Shown piece after piece: positions 35,015 through 47,219 of a stretch of DNA of 64,000 bases. This DNA is from Metallyticus violacea (taxonomy: Eukaryota; Arthropoda; Insecta; Mantodea; Metallyticidae). The DNA lies in contig CM060843.1 of the NCBI GenBank assembly GCA_030762175.1, positions 24,631,501 to 24,695,500 of the forward strand, in the 5' to 3' direction. The stretch's first letter is position 1. Each line of letters opens with the position of its first letter. Under the pieces are notes generated by a model. That model saw nothing but the letters and a program-made list of their open reading frames with translations. It was not told where the DNA came from and did no database searches. A program made the translations under genes and the position numbers.

Positions 35015-36105
35015 CTCGATATGTCACAATTCAGATACCTGCTGGTATTCCTGTATTTTACTCGTTCCTTCTAGGAAAATGTGGGGTCGTTTTACCGCGT
35101 CTTATGAGCGTTGCAGTTTTAATGGCTAGCAGTATAAAACATTCTAAATGCATAAGTCAACAATTTTTATTGCCTCCGTTGCCAACGTTTACTATTTTAA
35201 TTGCATTTGCCTACTTGTTTTCAAGTTTTAATGTCTTATACGAAAGGGTGCATAACAGCAGAAAGTTCTTTAATACCAAACTTTTAAACAACTTAGTAAA
35301 ACTTATATAGCTTGGAGTAGCTGCTTTTAAAAACTCAATATATACGAAACAAATGATAAATAATAGGCATGTTATGAGATTACTGAAGTTGCATTTTCAT
35401 TTCTGTACGGCATAAAGCTCTATTATGACCTTAAAGGATTTTTATGTGTCATATACAGCATTGGGAACTTTATAATAAGAAAAGTATGCCAGCTGAAGGA
35501 GTGAAGATTTTGTGCAAAGAATGGTTGATAATATGAAATGAAACTAAAACAAACCGAGTTATGAATGAGAGGGCTTAATGTACATTGCGTGTACTTAAAT
35601 CAGAAATGGAAATGAATGTTTATAAAGGTTGAGATCCATGGAAATCTTAAAAGTATTAGATGGAATACGAATGGCTCCTCGAAAGGAAGAAGATGAATAT
35701 TTATAACAGTTTTGAAAGCTTCGTCGAAAATGCCTTGTTATTATCCATAGCAGGAATAGTGTAAGGTTCAATGCCCTCTAACAAAATGACGGTATGAGGA
35801 CTGTAGTGACAGTGGAAAACGAATTATTTTCGTACTTCAAGAAACTAGGAACTGAAAACTGATAAAAATGCAAAATAATTCATAGGCTTCTTGACAGCGC
35901 GTGCAGCGATTAGGCCGATATAGTCTGATCGATCAACTTAATGCAATGAACTTAAACTGAATTTTTAAAAACTTACGAATAATGACTTCGACTAAGCAGG
36001 TATTATATCTAGAAAATACATTCTGATTAATACGAGACGTTTCAGTTCGGCAATCGTATATTATTAATTTCATTGCTAATGTTTTCTTTATATGTTCATA
36101 CTGTA
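35015..36105. other. unassigned sequence
   Basis: No gene or repeat recognised. Confidence 0.4.
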
Positions 36106-36109
36106 TATT

Positions 36110-38870
36110 AGACAGGGAAAATTAAAATTAAATGTAAAGAAAAAATTGAAGAAACGCGTAAAATGTCCTATCAAACATTTGTAGAAGAAAATTTATTCAA
36201 AAACATTTGGGGAGCCCCGTATAAACTGGTCATGCAGAAACTAAAAGCCCCAGAAGTTTTATCCACGCTGAACAAAGGAGGTGACTCAATATGACACAAA
36301 ACTGGTTCGAATCAACTGGTGTCTTGTTACAAAAACTTCTCCCACCAGATGAAACTCTAAATGCTAATAAATATCATAAAGAACTGAGGAAAAAATTAGC
36401 AAACAAAAACAAGAACAAGACTTATTTATCCATATCATGAAAATGAAATCAGACAATAATAAAAACTCTGAAATCCAAAAGGACGAAATAAAAACAGAAG
36501 TAATTAAAACATTAGAGCATAAGATTATTCCATACTTTCAACAACTTTTAAACATCTGCCTATGGCAAGGAAAAGCGCCTTATTGTTGGAAAGAGGGGAA
36601 TCTCATAATTCTGAAAAAAGATAAAGATATATTTAAAGGAAAGAGTGCTAAACAATTTGGGTTTAGGGAAGGAAAACCAACGGAAGACGCTATTAATGCA
36701 GTGTAAAAACAACAACACAGAAATACGCAGTCGTCATATTTTTTGATATTGCTGGAGCGTTCGATAATCTCTGGTGGCCAGCATTTCTCACAATTGTGAG
36801 AGAAAAAAAAAGTTCCCAACAGCCTGTATAACACTAAAAGATTACTGTCAAAACAGAAATGTACATATCACTGACGACAAATGAAATATAACCAGAGAAA
36901 TCACTAAGGGATGCCCACAAAGCTCAGTACTAAGGCCCATATTACGGGATATTCTGTCAGAAAGTATATTGGAGAAATTATAGAGGAATGAAAACAAAAA
37001 AGAGGTAATTTCTTATGCAAACGACCTTCTGGTAGTCGTTGAAGGGGAAAGTAGACGGGAATTAGAAAACAAAGCAACTTAATAAACAATTGGTATATTG
37101 ATTGCAAGCTGGAAATAGCGCCGACGAAAATTTCATATATATTATTAATAGGAAAATTAAAGAGGAATCCATCTATAAAAATAAATGGTAAATACATAAA
37201 AAGATCAGAAAACAAAATATCTAGGGATTCAATTAGATGAAAAAATGAACTTTAAAAAGCACATCGAAGACACGAGGAACCAGAGAACATCATGTTCAAA
37301 ATAGCAAATATGGAGATAAACTATTTAAATTATCAATTGAAGCTATATGTGTATATCACGCGAGTATTTTTGCAGCAACATTAACATACGGCGCGTGAAT
37401 CGGCGGGAAAATACCAGAGAAGTGTTCATCAAGAGATTGGTAAGAAGGTCACAAAGAAAAATTCTAATTAGATTTACAGGAGCAATGTCAACAATACCAA
37501 AACTCCTAGTAACATTGGCCATCTGGCCAACAGATCTTCAGATTAGACAAAGAGCAGCGAATTATTGGCTAAAAAAACAGAATTATCAAAACACGAGATA
37601 TAATTGGCAGAAGCTGCACCGACAAATGTCATATAAAAGAAGCATTAATACATAAATGGCAGGAGGAGTGGGGCAGGATAGACGAGGGAAGAATAATCCG
37701 TAAAATATTTCCATCAATAAAAGAAAGAATAAAAAAAACACATTCAACCTGCCAAAGGTTTAGGACACTTCATTACGGGACAAGGTCCTTGCCAAGTCTA
37801 TTTAGAAAGAATGAAATTACAACCCAGCAGCAATTGTGACAATTGTAAAATAGAAGATACACCGGAGCATGCAATAGTTGAATGTCCCAGTTACACACAG
37901 CTGGTCGGTAAGGAAAGAAGATTATTGGCAGGAGAAAACACAAATAACATAATAAGAAATCAAGAAGAGTTCAACTTTTTACAAAAAAATATCTGAGGTA
38001 AGGATAGAAATTTTAGAAACACAAAAACCTGTAACAGAGGAAGGAAAATAACAGCAGATGGGTCAAAAAGTATTAAATTAAGAAGATCACAAAGCTTTTT
38101 AAAAATAGATGAAGAAATGAATGCAACCGCGAACGAAATGACAGTAGCGATTAGCAACATCGAAACTGAGCAGGAAAAAGAAATATCAGCCGGCAGATGA
38201 AAATAAATTGTCAGATCACTGGTAGGTAGGAAGAAGCCGAAAGAAGAAGAGTACAAAGGACAAGTAATGGAGGAATATGGCACAAAGACTATACGAAAAG
38301 AGTTGAAGAGATCATCTAAGTTAAAGAAGCAATAAGAACGAAAGACACTAAGAAGGAAGTAAATGAAAAATACACAGATTGAACTCTACACTACCAGGAA
38401 AAAGAAGCAACGTATGTAACTTTATAACTTTAGTACTAACTTTAACTAAAACTACCACAAATTCCAGCTGAAACTTGAGACCGGCTGATGTCCCGTGTGT
38501 GGTTCCGGTGGGGAGCAGCCAGGATGACGAGCAACAGCTGATGTGCATGTAGGTAAAGAAGAATGCTCTTGCTCACTGAATATTATAAAACACAATTTGG
38601 AATATTTTAAAATATAATTAAATATTGAACAATGTTGTGTATAGTTAAATTTAAACTACTATTGGTTTACCAGTAGTTGTAGTATGTTGATAAAGTTTTT
38701 GTAAAATTGGTTATGTAAATGCGTGTTGTTGTAGTTTTAGATAATTTATCTATTCAGTAATGCAGTTGTGTACATTCTATTAATTAAAAATGTAAAATAA
38801 AAGAATAAAGAAACTGGAATAATACGCCCTGATATCAGGACGTAAGTATTGCAGATAATGAAATAAAAAT
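36110..38870 (+). pseudogene. R1-clade non-LTR retrotransposon ORF2 pseudogene, 5'-truncated
   Basis: Readable on the plus strand in changing frames. FVEENLFKNIWGAPYKLVMQ and STLNKGGDS precede the palm. WFESTGVLLQKLLPPDETLN follows in another frame. Fingers: WKEGNLIILKKDK and KQFGFREGKPTEDAINAV. Palm: FFDIAGAFDNLWWPAFL (first Asp kept). The YADD box reads SYANDLL, its first catalytic Asp changed to Asn. Thumb: KYIKRSR..YLGIQLDEKMNF. Then RRSQRKILIRFTGAMSTIP, a region typical of R1/TRAS, and a C-terminal zinc knuckle CDNCKIEDTPEHAIVECPSY (37849-37908). The endonuclease is absent. Many stops and shifts. Downstream AT-rich sequence ends in AAT/AATA repeats near 38870, taken as the 3' tail. R1 elements usually sit in rDNA, but no rDNA is seen here. 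Confidence 0.85.
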
Positions 38871-39126
38871 AATAAATAAATAAAAGTTTGGAAACCCTGA
38901 CTGTGCTAATCTCGGGAGATTTAAAACAGCGTTTACCAGAGATAAGTTAGTGTCTACTTATCTACCGTGATATCACCATGGTAATGTCATTCACCGAGTG
39001 CAACAATCAATTTATTTGTGTTCTAGCTGCGATAACCAAATGAAATAGTCATATGTCATGCTTTATATTCTAAACGACCCCTCAAAAATTCACCTACAAA
39101 AATCGCCAGAACTTTATGCTATTTGT

Positions 39127-39537
39127 TATATTGTTTGGGGTGAAGGATGCTTCGGTACTTCACTCTTGCTCATGGCTGGCCGTTTGTACCTAAGCCCCCA
39201 GTTAGTAGCACTTCACAGGTACAGGATCCACTGTAGGTGACTGCGCAGAAGTAGACTGGATGATTAACAAATTTCCAGAAAGAACAACCCGAAGCCGGTG
39301 GAGCCCCCCCTCCCCCTCTCAAGAAATTCCAGTCCCACAGAAGATTTACTTCCATACCAGACGCCTGGGCAGAAATCGTTACACCATCTGACACTTTCGA
39401 TCATGTAACAGAACCAACGGAATAAAATGTATGAAATGGAGAGCGAATGATTCGCGAAAAATTAGATCCATTTCAGCATTTACCTAAGAAATCAGGGGAA
39501 ACTACGAAAAAACTCAGGTGCATGATGGGATTTACAT
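39127..39537 (-). mobile_element. SINE4, diverged
   Basis: Minus strand. Reading inward from the right: TTTCCCCTGATTTCTTAGG, AAATGCTGAAATGGATC, CATTCGCTCTCCATTTCATA, TTCCGTTGGTTCTGTTACATG, and the 3' end AAGTACCGAAGCATCCTTCA. The same order as in the copies at 53583 and 55003. Confidence 0.65.
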
Positions 39538-39540
39538 CTC

Positions 39541-40650
39541 CAAAGGATTTAACATATTCCTTGCAATTAAATAATTGAACCTCAGATGACAATTGTCGTT
39601 TAAATATTCTTGTTCATTAATCTCTACATTCTCTTTCTAGCAAAGGATATATGAAGCGATTTTCTTTTTGTTCTGTCCCGATTCTTCTGTACAACCTTTT
39701 GCTACAGTATTTGATGTTGAAGCTGCTACTTCAATATCTGAAGACACATTGGATCAGGCATTTTCTGTTTTATAAGCATTTAAATAGAATTTAAGTTTCA
39801 GGTTAAAAAATCAGTTTTAAGTGACGAAAAGAAAATGAGTTTCCTTCCTTCCAGCTACTCTTATATCTGTTTTATCCTAAACATATTGGATACTTAATAG
39901 TAGAAACGTGTAAAGTATCAAATTTATAAATAGTAAGATATTAAAAAAAATTAAGACTGTCTGTCAAAAAAAAAATATTTTTGCAAACAAATCAAAGGCC
40001 GAAATAACATTTTATAAATAAAACTGATGATGAAATAAAAATGAGAAATAATCTAAATTCGCAATTTATGAGAGGTGCGAAGTCCTGCAACGATGTCTTC
40101 TTCTTCTTCTTCTTCTTCTTCTTCTTCTTCTTCTTCTTCTTCTTCTTCTTCTTCTTCTTCTTCTTCTTCTTCTTCCTCCTCCTCCTCCGCCTCCGCCTCC
40201 GCCTCCTCCTTCATCCTCTCCTTTTTTTCAACTACCGTAGAACGCAGAGAGGATCTAACTACCAACATTGCTGATCGTATGTGTATTTCTAAGTTTGTTC
40301 TTTTTGATTATATTTAGAGCTGTTAATGTTTTGCTCCCCCCCCCCTTCCCGAATGCAAATACATTTATGAAAGTGGTTTTGCGAACTGGAAGTGGATCAC
40401 GTTCCCAGTTGGAATTGAATATCGAATAGGTGCTCTAAGTTAATGATATTATGACATATGGAGAGTTTAACAATGGGGCTCAATAATTAAAATAGTAACA
40501 ATGAGATCCGTCATTATTGTGACAGTAAAGTACTCTTGAAGTCAACAACCGCGAACTAATTGCATGCTGTCTGGCTTGTGTGACACATAGGAAAAGCCGA
40601 ACTCTGCGCATGCCTACACCTGCAATGTTCTGAGGTTATGGTAGAAATTA
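39541..40650. other. unassigned sequence around a (TTC)n tract
   Basis: No gene. Apparent poly-Ser, poly-Phe and poly-Glu frames come from the microsatellite. Confidence 0.5.
40096..40210. repeat. (TTC)n microsatellite with TCC/GCC end
   Basis: About 26 TTC units, then TCC and GCC triplets. Confidence 0.97.
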
Positions 40651-40651
40651 T

Positions 40652-40933
40652 TTATTGAGTAATGTTTAACGCCCGTTTTTACTACTGAGACACCAGAGAC
40701 AGTGGACGCTGATGATACATGAGATGAAATGATAAATTCCGAAAGGATTTTTTTAAGGGAAGGAAGCGTTCCAGGCCTAATTTTAGCGTAACTCCACGGC
40801 ATTTGCCATTTATGAGGACTGAGGAAAACCTGGAAAAAACCCTCAATCAGGGAGGACGGTCCTGGTGAGATTCGAATCCCAGACCTCCCGCTCACGCGTC
40901 CGCGCCTTAACGACCTCGGCCAACCATGGAGGT
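40652..40933 (-). mobile_element. SINE1, full length
   Basis: Minus strand. 3' end at left (AATGTTTAACGCCCGTTTTT), head at right with GATTCGAATCCC and TTAACGACCTCGGCCAACC. About 282 bp. I did not find a convincing target duplication. Confidence 0.9.
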
Positions 40934-40939
40934 TTGATA

Positions 40940-42220
40940 AGGAAAAAGCATCACTCTTTCGAGAAGCGTGAGCGAGTCAAGATGCATAACTTTTCTCCCT
41001 GGCTATTGTAACAGGTAACACATTCTCATTGTAATACATTGTATAATTTGATTTATCCTAAATTTACTGTGGTTAGAATTAATGATGTAAAATATTTATA
41101 GGATTAGGATATGAGTATGTCTCTAGTGTCAAGCCATTTATTTAGTAAGCTGTAGGAAAAATGAGGAAAATTTACGGGTGCTTTTTTGGAGCTGTGGCAA
41201 TATTGTCATTTTAGATAGAACATTTAAAAAGTTTGAAACAACCAGGGTGTCATCTAGAGATAATACATTACGACCTATATGTTCTAGATCTACAGTACCT
41301 AAGCATTGTTTTTTGTATGCAGTTTCTACCTCCTGAAGGGGACTTCTTGATTGCAAATGCTTATTATTAATTGTTTTATAGCCTAAGCCTTTGGTCTTCA
41401 ACATTTTTGTTCATTTCAAAACGAACCACTTCCATTCTTTCTCCGTTTTTTACTCACATGGCTTTCATCAGCCATAACCTAAACATGGCTAACACATTGC
41501 AACAGAATAATTATTATATTAAAAAAATAACCCATATTATTTGCTCGTAATTACTTATTTATATTGACCTTTAAGTTAATAGAGAACACCATACAAAATA
41601 ATAAAGAATCCCTCCTCAACGAACTTCACTATTCAACACAACATTCTACACCACAAACAAGCGACTTTACATTCTCACCATATACAGGAAATGGAGGGAA
41701 ATCAAAACAAATGCATGGCACATTGCACTTTCACTATGAGACATTTGCACTACTGCCATCTCCTGGTGGTCTTAAAAATCTCTAAAGCCTTCTCTGTACT
41801 TAGTTCTGTTGATATATAATGTTCCTTGGCACATTACATATTTTCAGTAAAATATCTTATTTAAAAAAAAAAGTTAACACTTTACACCTTTCTGCTGTTA
41901 AGTATCCAGTTAATGTCGTTATGTTGTATGTTGTATCTTGGCCAGCTATGGGATTCCAAGCACAGTCTTCACTGAATTACAAGTATTAAAATAAAATTAA
42001 ACGATTATGGTGTTAATTAGAAGTAATACATCGTAGTTATTTTTAATTATAGTGAATAATGTTGTAGGCAACTATATAATAGGATGGGCTTAATTACAGA
42101 ACTTGGCTCGCAAAACACATTTCAGGCGTTAATTAAGATCTTACTGCACTAGCTGCGTAAATAACTTTTACACACAAACATTTATTGCTCTAGAGTTAGC
42201 CATCTAACCAAGTTCCCAAC
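40940..42220. other. unassigned sequence
   Basis: An 88-codon open frame at 41138-41404 (minus) has ordinary amino-acid composition but no domain that I recognise, and no conserved neighbour. I leave it uncalled. Confidence 0.4.
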
Positions 42221-43440
42221 ACCGACAGGAGTAGTCGAGATCGTTAAGGCAAGGATTCTGGAGAGGGAGGTATGGTTTTCAATTCTCACCTCCCCGACTG
42301 AAGTAGTTTTTTTTTTTTTTTTTTTTTTTTCCCTCGGTCTGATAAATGAAATGCTGGGGAGATACCCTAAACTTAGGCTGGAATACGTCCTTTGTTAATA
42401 AAAAATCCTTTCCATATTTATTTCATCTCATATATTATACCGTCCTTGGTACCCCATCAATTGTGGAAAATTAATTAGAATATATGTAGCATTTTATTTC
42501 AGCTAGCTGTAAGTGAAGGGTTCTGTAAGTATGTAAAAATGTCACGAAAGGCAGGAATTCTCGCTCGGACAGCAGAGGTACCGTTCTGGCAGACAATAGA
42601 GAAAATGCTTTCTTTCGTTCATTGGAAGCGGGCTGCTTTTCCCCCGGCAGGTATGTTGGGAAAGACGAACGCTGTTAACACCTGTGCTACCGTTAAAGGA
42701 CGTTGAAATCCAACGTACGGTAGAAATTGAAATTGAACGGTGAACGAATCGCCAAGTTGTTACTTTCAGATAATCTGACTAGCCAAATAATATGAGAATT
42801 GCATGATTTCACCAATAGCCTATAAGAATGTCTAAATCCATAGTGGCGGAAAAATAGAGCTTCCCTGTATCACGTGGTCAAGCGAGTCTCGTTGAGTATT
42901 TAAGGAAATCAAATGACCCTTTTTTGGAGAATTTAGTCTTGGGAACTCGCAGTGGAACATCAATGTTCGAGCTTCACTTCTTGGTGCTTCTTCTTAGCAG
43001 TCAGAAAACTACTGTTTGTCAAGTATTATAGCTCCGCGTGTCTGCCAACTGTCTCATTACTGCGATCTGACGAGAAACGCCCTTATTGGTTCAATAAACG
43101 ACGTCAACTCACAGAAAATAAGGTGTTTTTTCTATCAAACACATCACCTTTAATTCCCCTCACTCAACCCGGCACTATCAAGTCCTAAAAACCAGCAATA
43201 TCCCTGGAGATCGACAAGAAGAGTTATTTAGTGGTGAGCTATATTTGCATATAATCAAACTTCCATCATAATTCCTTTCGCCACCAAAAACTCCCTCAAA
43301 CTTTGGCCTACCAACGTACGGCATACTCAAAACATTTCAAAACAACACCATCCCGCGAGCCACTTTCCAATAACTCCTTCGTGTATCAGCAATACCCGTA
43401 GCAGTAAAAAGGTGCTTTGAAACACTATTTAAAAAAAACT
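42221..43440 (+). mobile_element. SINE1, split by repeat X
   Basis: The 5' part (42221-42437) has ACCGACAGGAGTAGTCGAGA, CGTTAAGG, a 26-T run in place of the usual short T tract, TACCCTAAACTTAGGCTGG and TTTCATCTCATATATTAT. The 3' part resumes at about 43382 with TGTATCAG, CAGTAAAAAGGTGC and AACACTATTTAAAAAAAA, the SINE1 tail. Between them lies repeat X. Confidence 0.75.
42438..43381 (+). mobile_element. repeat X copy 1 (0.95-kb LTR-like element)
   Basis: Direct homologue of 45951-46907. Starts near CCGTCCTTGGTACCCCATCA, ends near CCAATAACTCC. Contains a possible TATA-like CCTATAAGAATG (42819) and, about 270 bp later, AATAAA (43093-43098), an order seen in LTRs. Inserted in a SINE1, with a loose TATTA/TATCA duplication at the borders. 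It has no gag or pol and no clean TG...CA ends, so LTR identity is only a suggestion. Confidence 0.65.
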
Positions 43441-44175
43441 TCCGATGGATGTATACTGCCGTGAAACACTAGGGAACAGGTTCAACAAGTGGCATTCAAA
43501 AACAAATGAGCGACGCTGATGCCATCTGCTGCGTTTCTTCTAGTAAGAGAGATGCAAAACATCGCGAGCACGGACAAGGTTTATAACTAAAGCTCACAGT
43601 TTGGGAGCGGAGATTCTGTAATTTCTCGCCGGCGTTGCCCACACATTTTTTGGCATCTCGTAGGCTCCATTGAGAAATATAGGATATCTTCTGAACGCGT
43701 ATTATATTTCAATACTACTAGGGAGTGTAGGGTCATTTTGTACACTCTTGTTAAATTAATGCAGAAATCATTTAGCTTCTTCTATGGAAATATAGGGCTA
43801 TATGGGCTGTGACAGAATTCTGTTGTCAGTGACTATGATGGTATACTAATAGCGATGTCCACGGTACTAAAGACAGTAGTGGAGTAGCAGTGAACGTTAT
43901 TTGTCATTTGTTTACCGGGCAAAGAGTTACGATACATCAATGACTGTCATGTGACAAATGTTCAATCTTTTATCCTTCAGTCATGGCTATCTTGTAGCGG
44001 TTATCATCAATGAGCATGTACGAATAGAAGGTAAATACTTCTTTAATTCTGGAATAAAAGTAAAACACTTACAACAGAATAAAAGCACAGAGCTAGTCAA
44101 TGAAGTCAATCTAACCCGATTAAGGCATACCCTAAAGGTAGTCCCCATGAGAGTTTCACTGCGACACCAATCGGC
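43441..44175. other. unassigned sequence
   Basis: No gene. GATGCCATCTGCTGCG near 43519 resembles short motifs common in insect transposons, without further support. Confidence 0.35.
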
Positions 44176-44177
44176 AC

Positions 44178-44629
44178 ACCACCATGGGTGACCGAGGTCG
44201 TTAAGGCGGACTCGTGAGCGGGAGGTCTGGGGTTCGAATCCTGCCCGGACCGTTCTACCTGACTGAGGTTTTTTCCAGGTTTTCCTCAGTCCTCATAAAT
44301 GGAAAATGCCGGGGAGGTACCCTAAACTTAAGCCTAGAACGTTTCTTTCCTTAAAAATCCTTTCCCAATATATCATTTCATCTCATGTATCATCAGTGTC
44401 CATCGCCTGTGGTGCTTCAATAGTAAAAAGGGCGTTAACCACGGCCACCGGTCTTAGTTTAGGAGAAAATGAATTGTGTTGGGAAGCGTTAGATTCTATA
44501 CATGATGGTCCAATGGCAATCTTCTCCTATTCAAGCTGTCTTCAATTCACAAAAATTGCAAAATCACATGAGCTGAACTGTGCGGCTGTGGCCAAGTAAA
44601 AACGGGCGTTAAACACTAATAAGAAAAAC
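44178..44629 (+). mobile_element. SINE1, interrupted near its 3' end
   Basis: Head with GGTGACCGAGGTCGTTAAGG and GGTTCGAATCC, and a full body to GTAAAAAGGGCGTTAA at 44438. It resumes at 44595 with AGTAAAAACGGGCGTTAA and ACACTAATAAGAAAAA. A 156-bp insert lies between. Confidence 0.88.
44439..44594. other. 156-bp insert in SINE1 with 17-18-bp flanking duplication
   Basis: Flanked by AGTAAAAAGGGCGTTAA (44422-44438) and AGTAAAAACGGGCGTTAA (44595-44612). The insert starts CCACGGCCACCGG and ends CGGCTGTGGCCA, so GGCCAC/GTGGCC is inverted near its ends. Origin not recognised. Confidence 0.5.
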
Positions 44630-44688
44630 TTTGTGAAGGTGATAATCCTTATCGGCGAGGCCGGAAACTTATGGATCTACTCTCGTAT
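44630..44688 (-). mobile_element. mariner A end fragment (A5)
   Basis: About 59 bp: TTGTGAAGGTGATAATCC, CGGCGAGGCCGGAAACTTAT and GGATCTACTCTCGTA, the outer 5' end of an A-lineage mariner. It follows a SINE1 tail directly. Confidence 0.8.
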
Positions 44689-44689
44689 G

Positions 44690-45948
44690 TGTAATTGAAT
44701 GATTAAAAACAGATGAATATTTGAGGTTGTAGGATCAAATATGAACATAGGGGAAAAAACTACCAGTTATTAGTTTTTGAGCACCATGCTTTAGAACTAT
44801 CAATGAGGTTCCATTCTGATTGGTAAATAGAGTATCAATGAGACCGTATATTGGCTGAAAGGCGCTCGTGAGCAATAATCAATTATATTTCTCAATATAG
44901 GCTGCGTACACTTAGGCTACCGTGTATCTAATTGTTTCATCCCGTAGAAAAATTGGTTTTGGAGAGTCGGTAGTGTCCTAATTCGACGAAAAGTTCTTCC
45001 TTACGAAACAAATTATTAAGTTTGGAAACAGGAAGAAGTTGCTAGAGGTTAAACCTGGGGAATAGAATGAAAGAGAAATCAGTTCAAGCGCTTTTGCTAT
45101 CTTTTCGTTTTGTCGTAACAGTGTCCCCCACTCCTACTCTTGAGATGACCAGTAGTTTGGATCAGCCCCCCCAACAACCCTTCAGACAGCCAATTAAGGT
45201 TCAGCTACAAGGCAATTTTCATACACACGCTTCGCTAGCTCGCACTGATTGAAAGACATGCTTACGGTCTAAAGTAAATTAGCGGTAAAGTTCTGCATTC
45301 TCAAAACGAGAAATAATAATGTACACACATTTTAAGTATAATCTGAAATAGCTTTCCGGAAAAAATGTAGCAAAAGCAGCACGCACATCACCAACTATTT
45401 ATGGAAGAAATTAGGGGGAAGAACCTAAAATGAGTTTCGGTTTTTCCTCGTCATTTTCAGCTTGTTATAAACAACAGCCAAAAACATCACAAAGTCAACT
45501 CTGGGCTGTTTTAGAGAAACAATGGTGTGGTGAACTGTGAGCTATTTTACATAACGGAAAAGCAAAGAACTACATTGAAAAACTTTCAAGTGACATAAAT
45601 TTTGAAGGTTTATTTTTACACTACGAAAATGTTGCTTCAGAGATACCAACTTTATAGACGTTTTCACCAAAAGCATTAGTTACGCGGTATTCTTTCTTGT
45701 GGCGATAAAGCAGTTCTTGTAATACCGATATACCTATTTGAGGGCTTTTTTTACCTGTTGTTTTCAAAGATAACATAATTGGACTGCCGCAAAGTTATAA
45801 TATTATATGCACTTAGAAGAATGCCCTGAACGTGACGAAAAATGGTCTTAAAATGTGAGGGGAAAACACTTAAAAAGAAAGGGGGAGAAGGGGGGATCCA
45901 AAATTCACCGTAAACATTCACATTTCCATAATCAGCAGTCTACATGCA
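44690..45948. other. unassigned sequence
   Basis: No gene or known repeat seen. Confidence 0.4.
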
Positions 45949-45950
45949 CG

Positions 45951-46907
45951 AGACCGTTTTTGGGTACTCCATCAATTGTGAGAAATTATTAGAATATGTA
46001 ACATTTTAGTTCAGCTAGTTGTAAGTGAAGCGTTCTATGTATAAAAATGTCACGGAAAGCAGGAATTCTTGCTTATACAGCAGGGGGACCGTTTTGGCAG
46101 ACAATAGAGCAAATCCTTTCTTTTGTTCACTGGAAGGAGGGTTGCTCGCCCCCGAGCAGACATGTTGGCAAAGAATCACGCTGCTAGTACGTTAAGGTAC
46201 GTCGAACTCTAAAGTACGCTAGAAATTGAAATTGAACGCAAGACGAATCGCCAAGTGGTTAATAATCTGACTAGCCAATAATATGAGAGTTGCATGAAGT
46301 CCCCTATAGCCTATAAGGGTGTGTAATCCATAGTGGCGGGATAATAGAGCGTCCCTGTATCACGTAGTCAAGCGAGCCTTATTGACTAAGGACGTGAAAT
46401 CGCCCTTTTTGGCGCTTTCTGGTCACCCTGGTCTTTCAAGTATTCAGCATTCGGAAGGCAGAGAACGCATTCGAACATGAATGTTCGAGCTTCACTTCTG
46501 CTCGGTGCTTCTTCCCCGCAGTCAGAAAACATACTTTAGTCAAGCATCATAACTCCACGTGTCTGCCAAACGCCGATCATTACTGTGGTCCGAAGAGAAA
46601 CACCCTGGTATGCACACTTTGTTAAATAAACGACGTCAACTTGCAGATAACAAAGTGTTCTTTCTCATCAGCACATCACCTGTAATTCCCCTCTCTCAAC
46701 CCGGCACTATGAGGTCCCAAAAACCAGCAACATCTCTGAGATCGACATGAAGAGTTACTGAGTGGTGAGCTGTATCGCATATAATCAATTTCCATCACCA
46801 TTCATCCCGCCACCTTTTAACTACTTCAAACTTTGTCCTACCAACGTGAGGCATACCCTAAACATTATAAAACATCACCTACGCCACCCACTCTAACTCC
46901 TTCAATG
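45951..46907 (+). repeat. repeat X copy 2
   Basis: Matches copy 1 along its whole length, with small indels: TCCATCAATTGTGAGAAATT, CCTATAAGGGTG (46312), GTTCGAGCTTCACTTCTG, AATAAA (46625-46630), CTCTCAACCCGGCACTATGA. Its flanks do not match those of copy 1, so X is dispersed rather than part of a larger duplication. Confidence 0.75.
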
Positions 46908-46948
46908 ATTTATAATTAAATTGCATAAAATGTAAAAGAAAATGTTTA

Positions 46949-47215
46949 CATACGAGGCGTGATCAACTGTAATCCGTCCAGACCCATTTATTAATATAAA
47001 GCAATATAATGAATTACAAATTAAACACAATCAAAAGCATCAATACTTAAGAAATAAAAATTAGGTACATTTTTAAGAGCCTTGGCATTCAGATACGCAT
47101 CCCAATGCTGCACCATGTTCACACCGAAAAGGATTGTGATTGCTGCATGAATCGGTTCCGCACCGCAGCCTTTGACTTCGTGTTCATCATCGTTTGTCCT
47201 GAAATTTCATGAGAG
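46949..47215 (-). pseudogene. mariner C-terminal remnant, lineage G
   Basis: Left edge ACGAGGCGTGATCAACTGTA resembles a mariner terminal repeat. The minus strand reads DISSCDFHLFAPLMKFQDKR, the third-Asp motif ('SPDLAPCDFHLF..L'), then in another frame GVNMVQHWDAYLNAKALKNV, like the 'GI..L..RWD.CLN..G.YVEK' ending. Short and frameshifted. The upstream part was not found. A CA dinucleotide tract follows at 47273-47288. Confidence 0.5.
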
Positions 47216-47219
47216 GTGC

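Noticed and set aside
40041..40317. Open frames of poly-Phe, poly-Ser and poly-Glu
   Set aside because: Translation of the TTC microsatellite on both strands.
41138..41404. 88-codon open frame with protein-like composition
   Set aside because: No motif recognised. It would need a database search, and I cannot support a call.
42438..46907. The two 0.95-kb repeats as the LTR pair of one retrotransposon
   Set aside because: The SINE1 tail resumes right after the first copy, so that copy is a complete insertion by itself. No gag or pol lies between the two.
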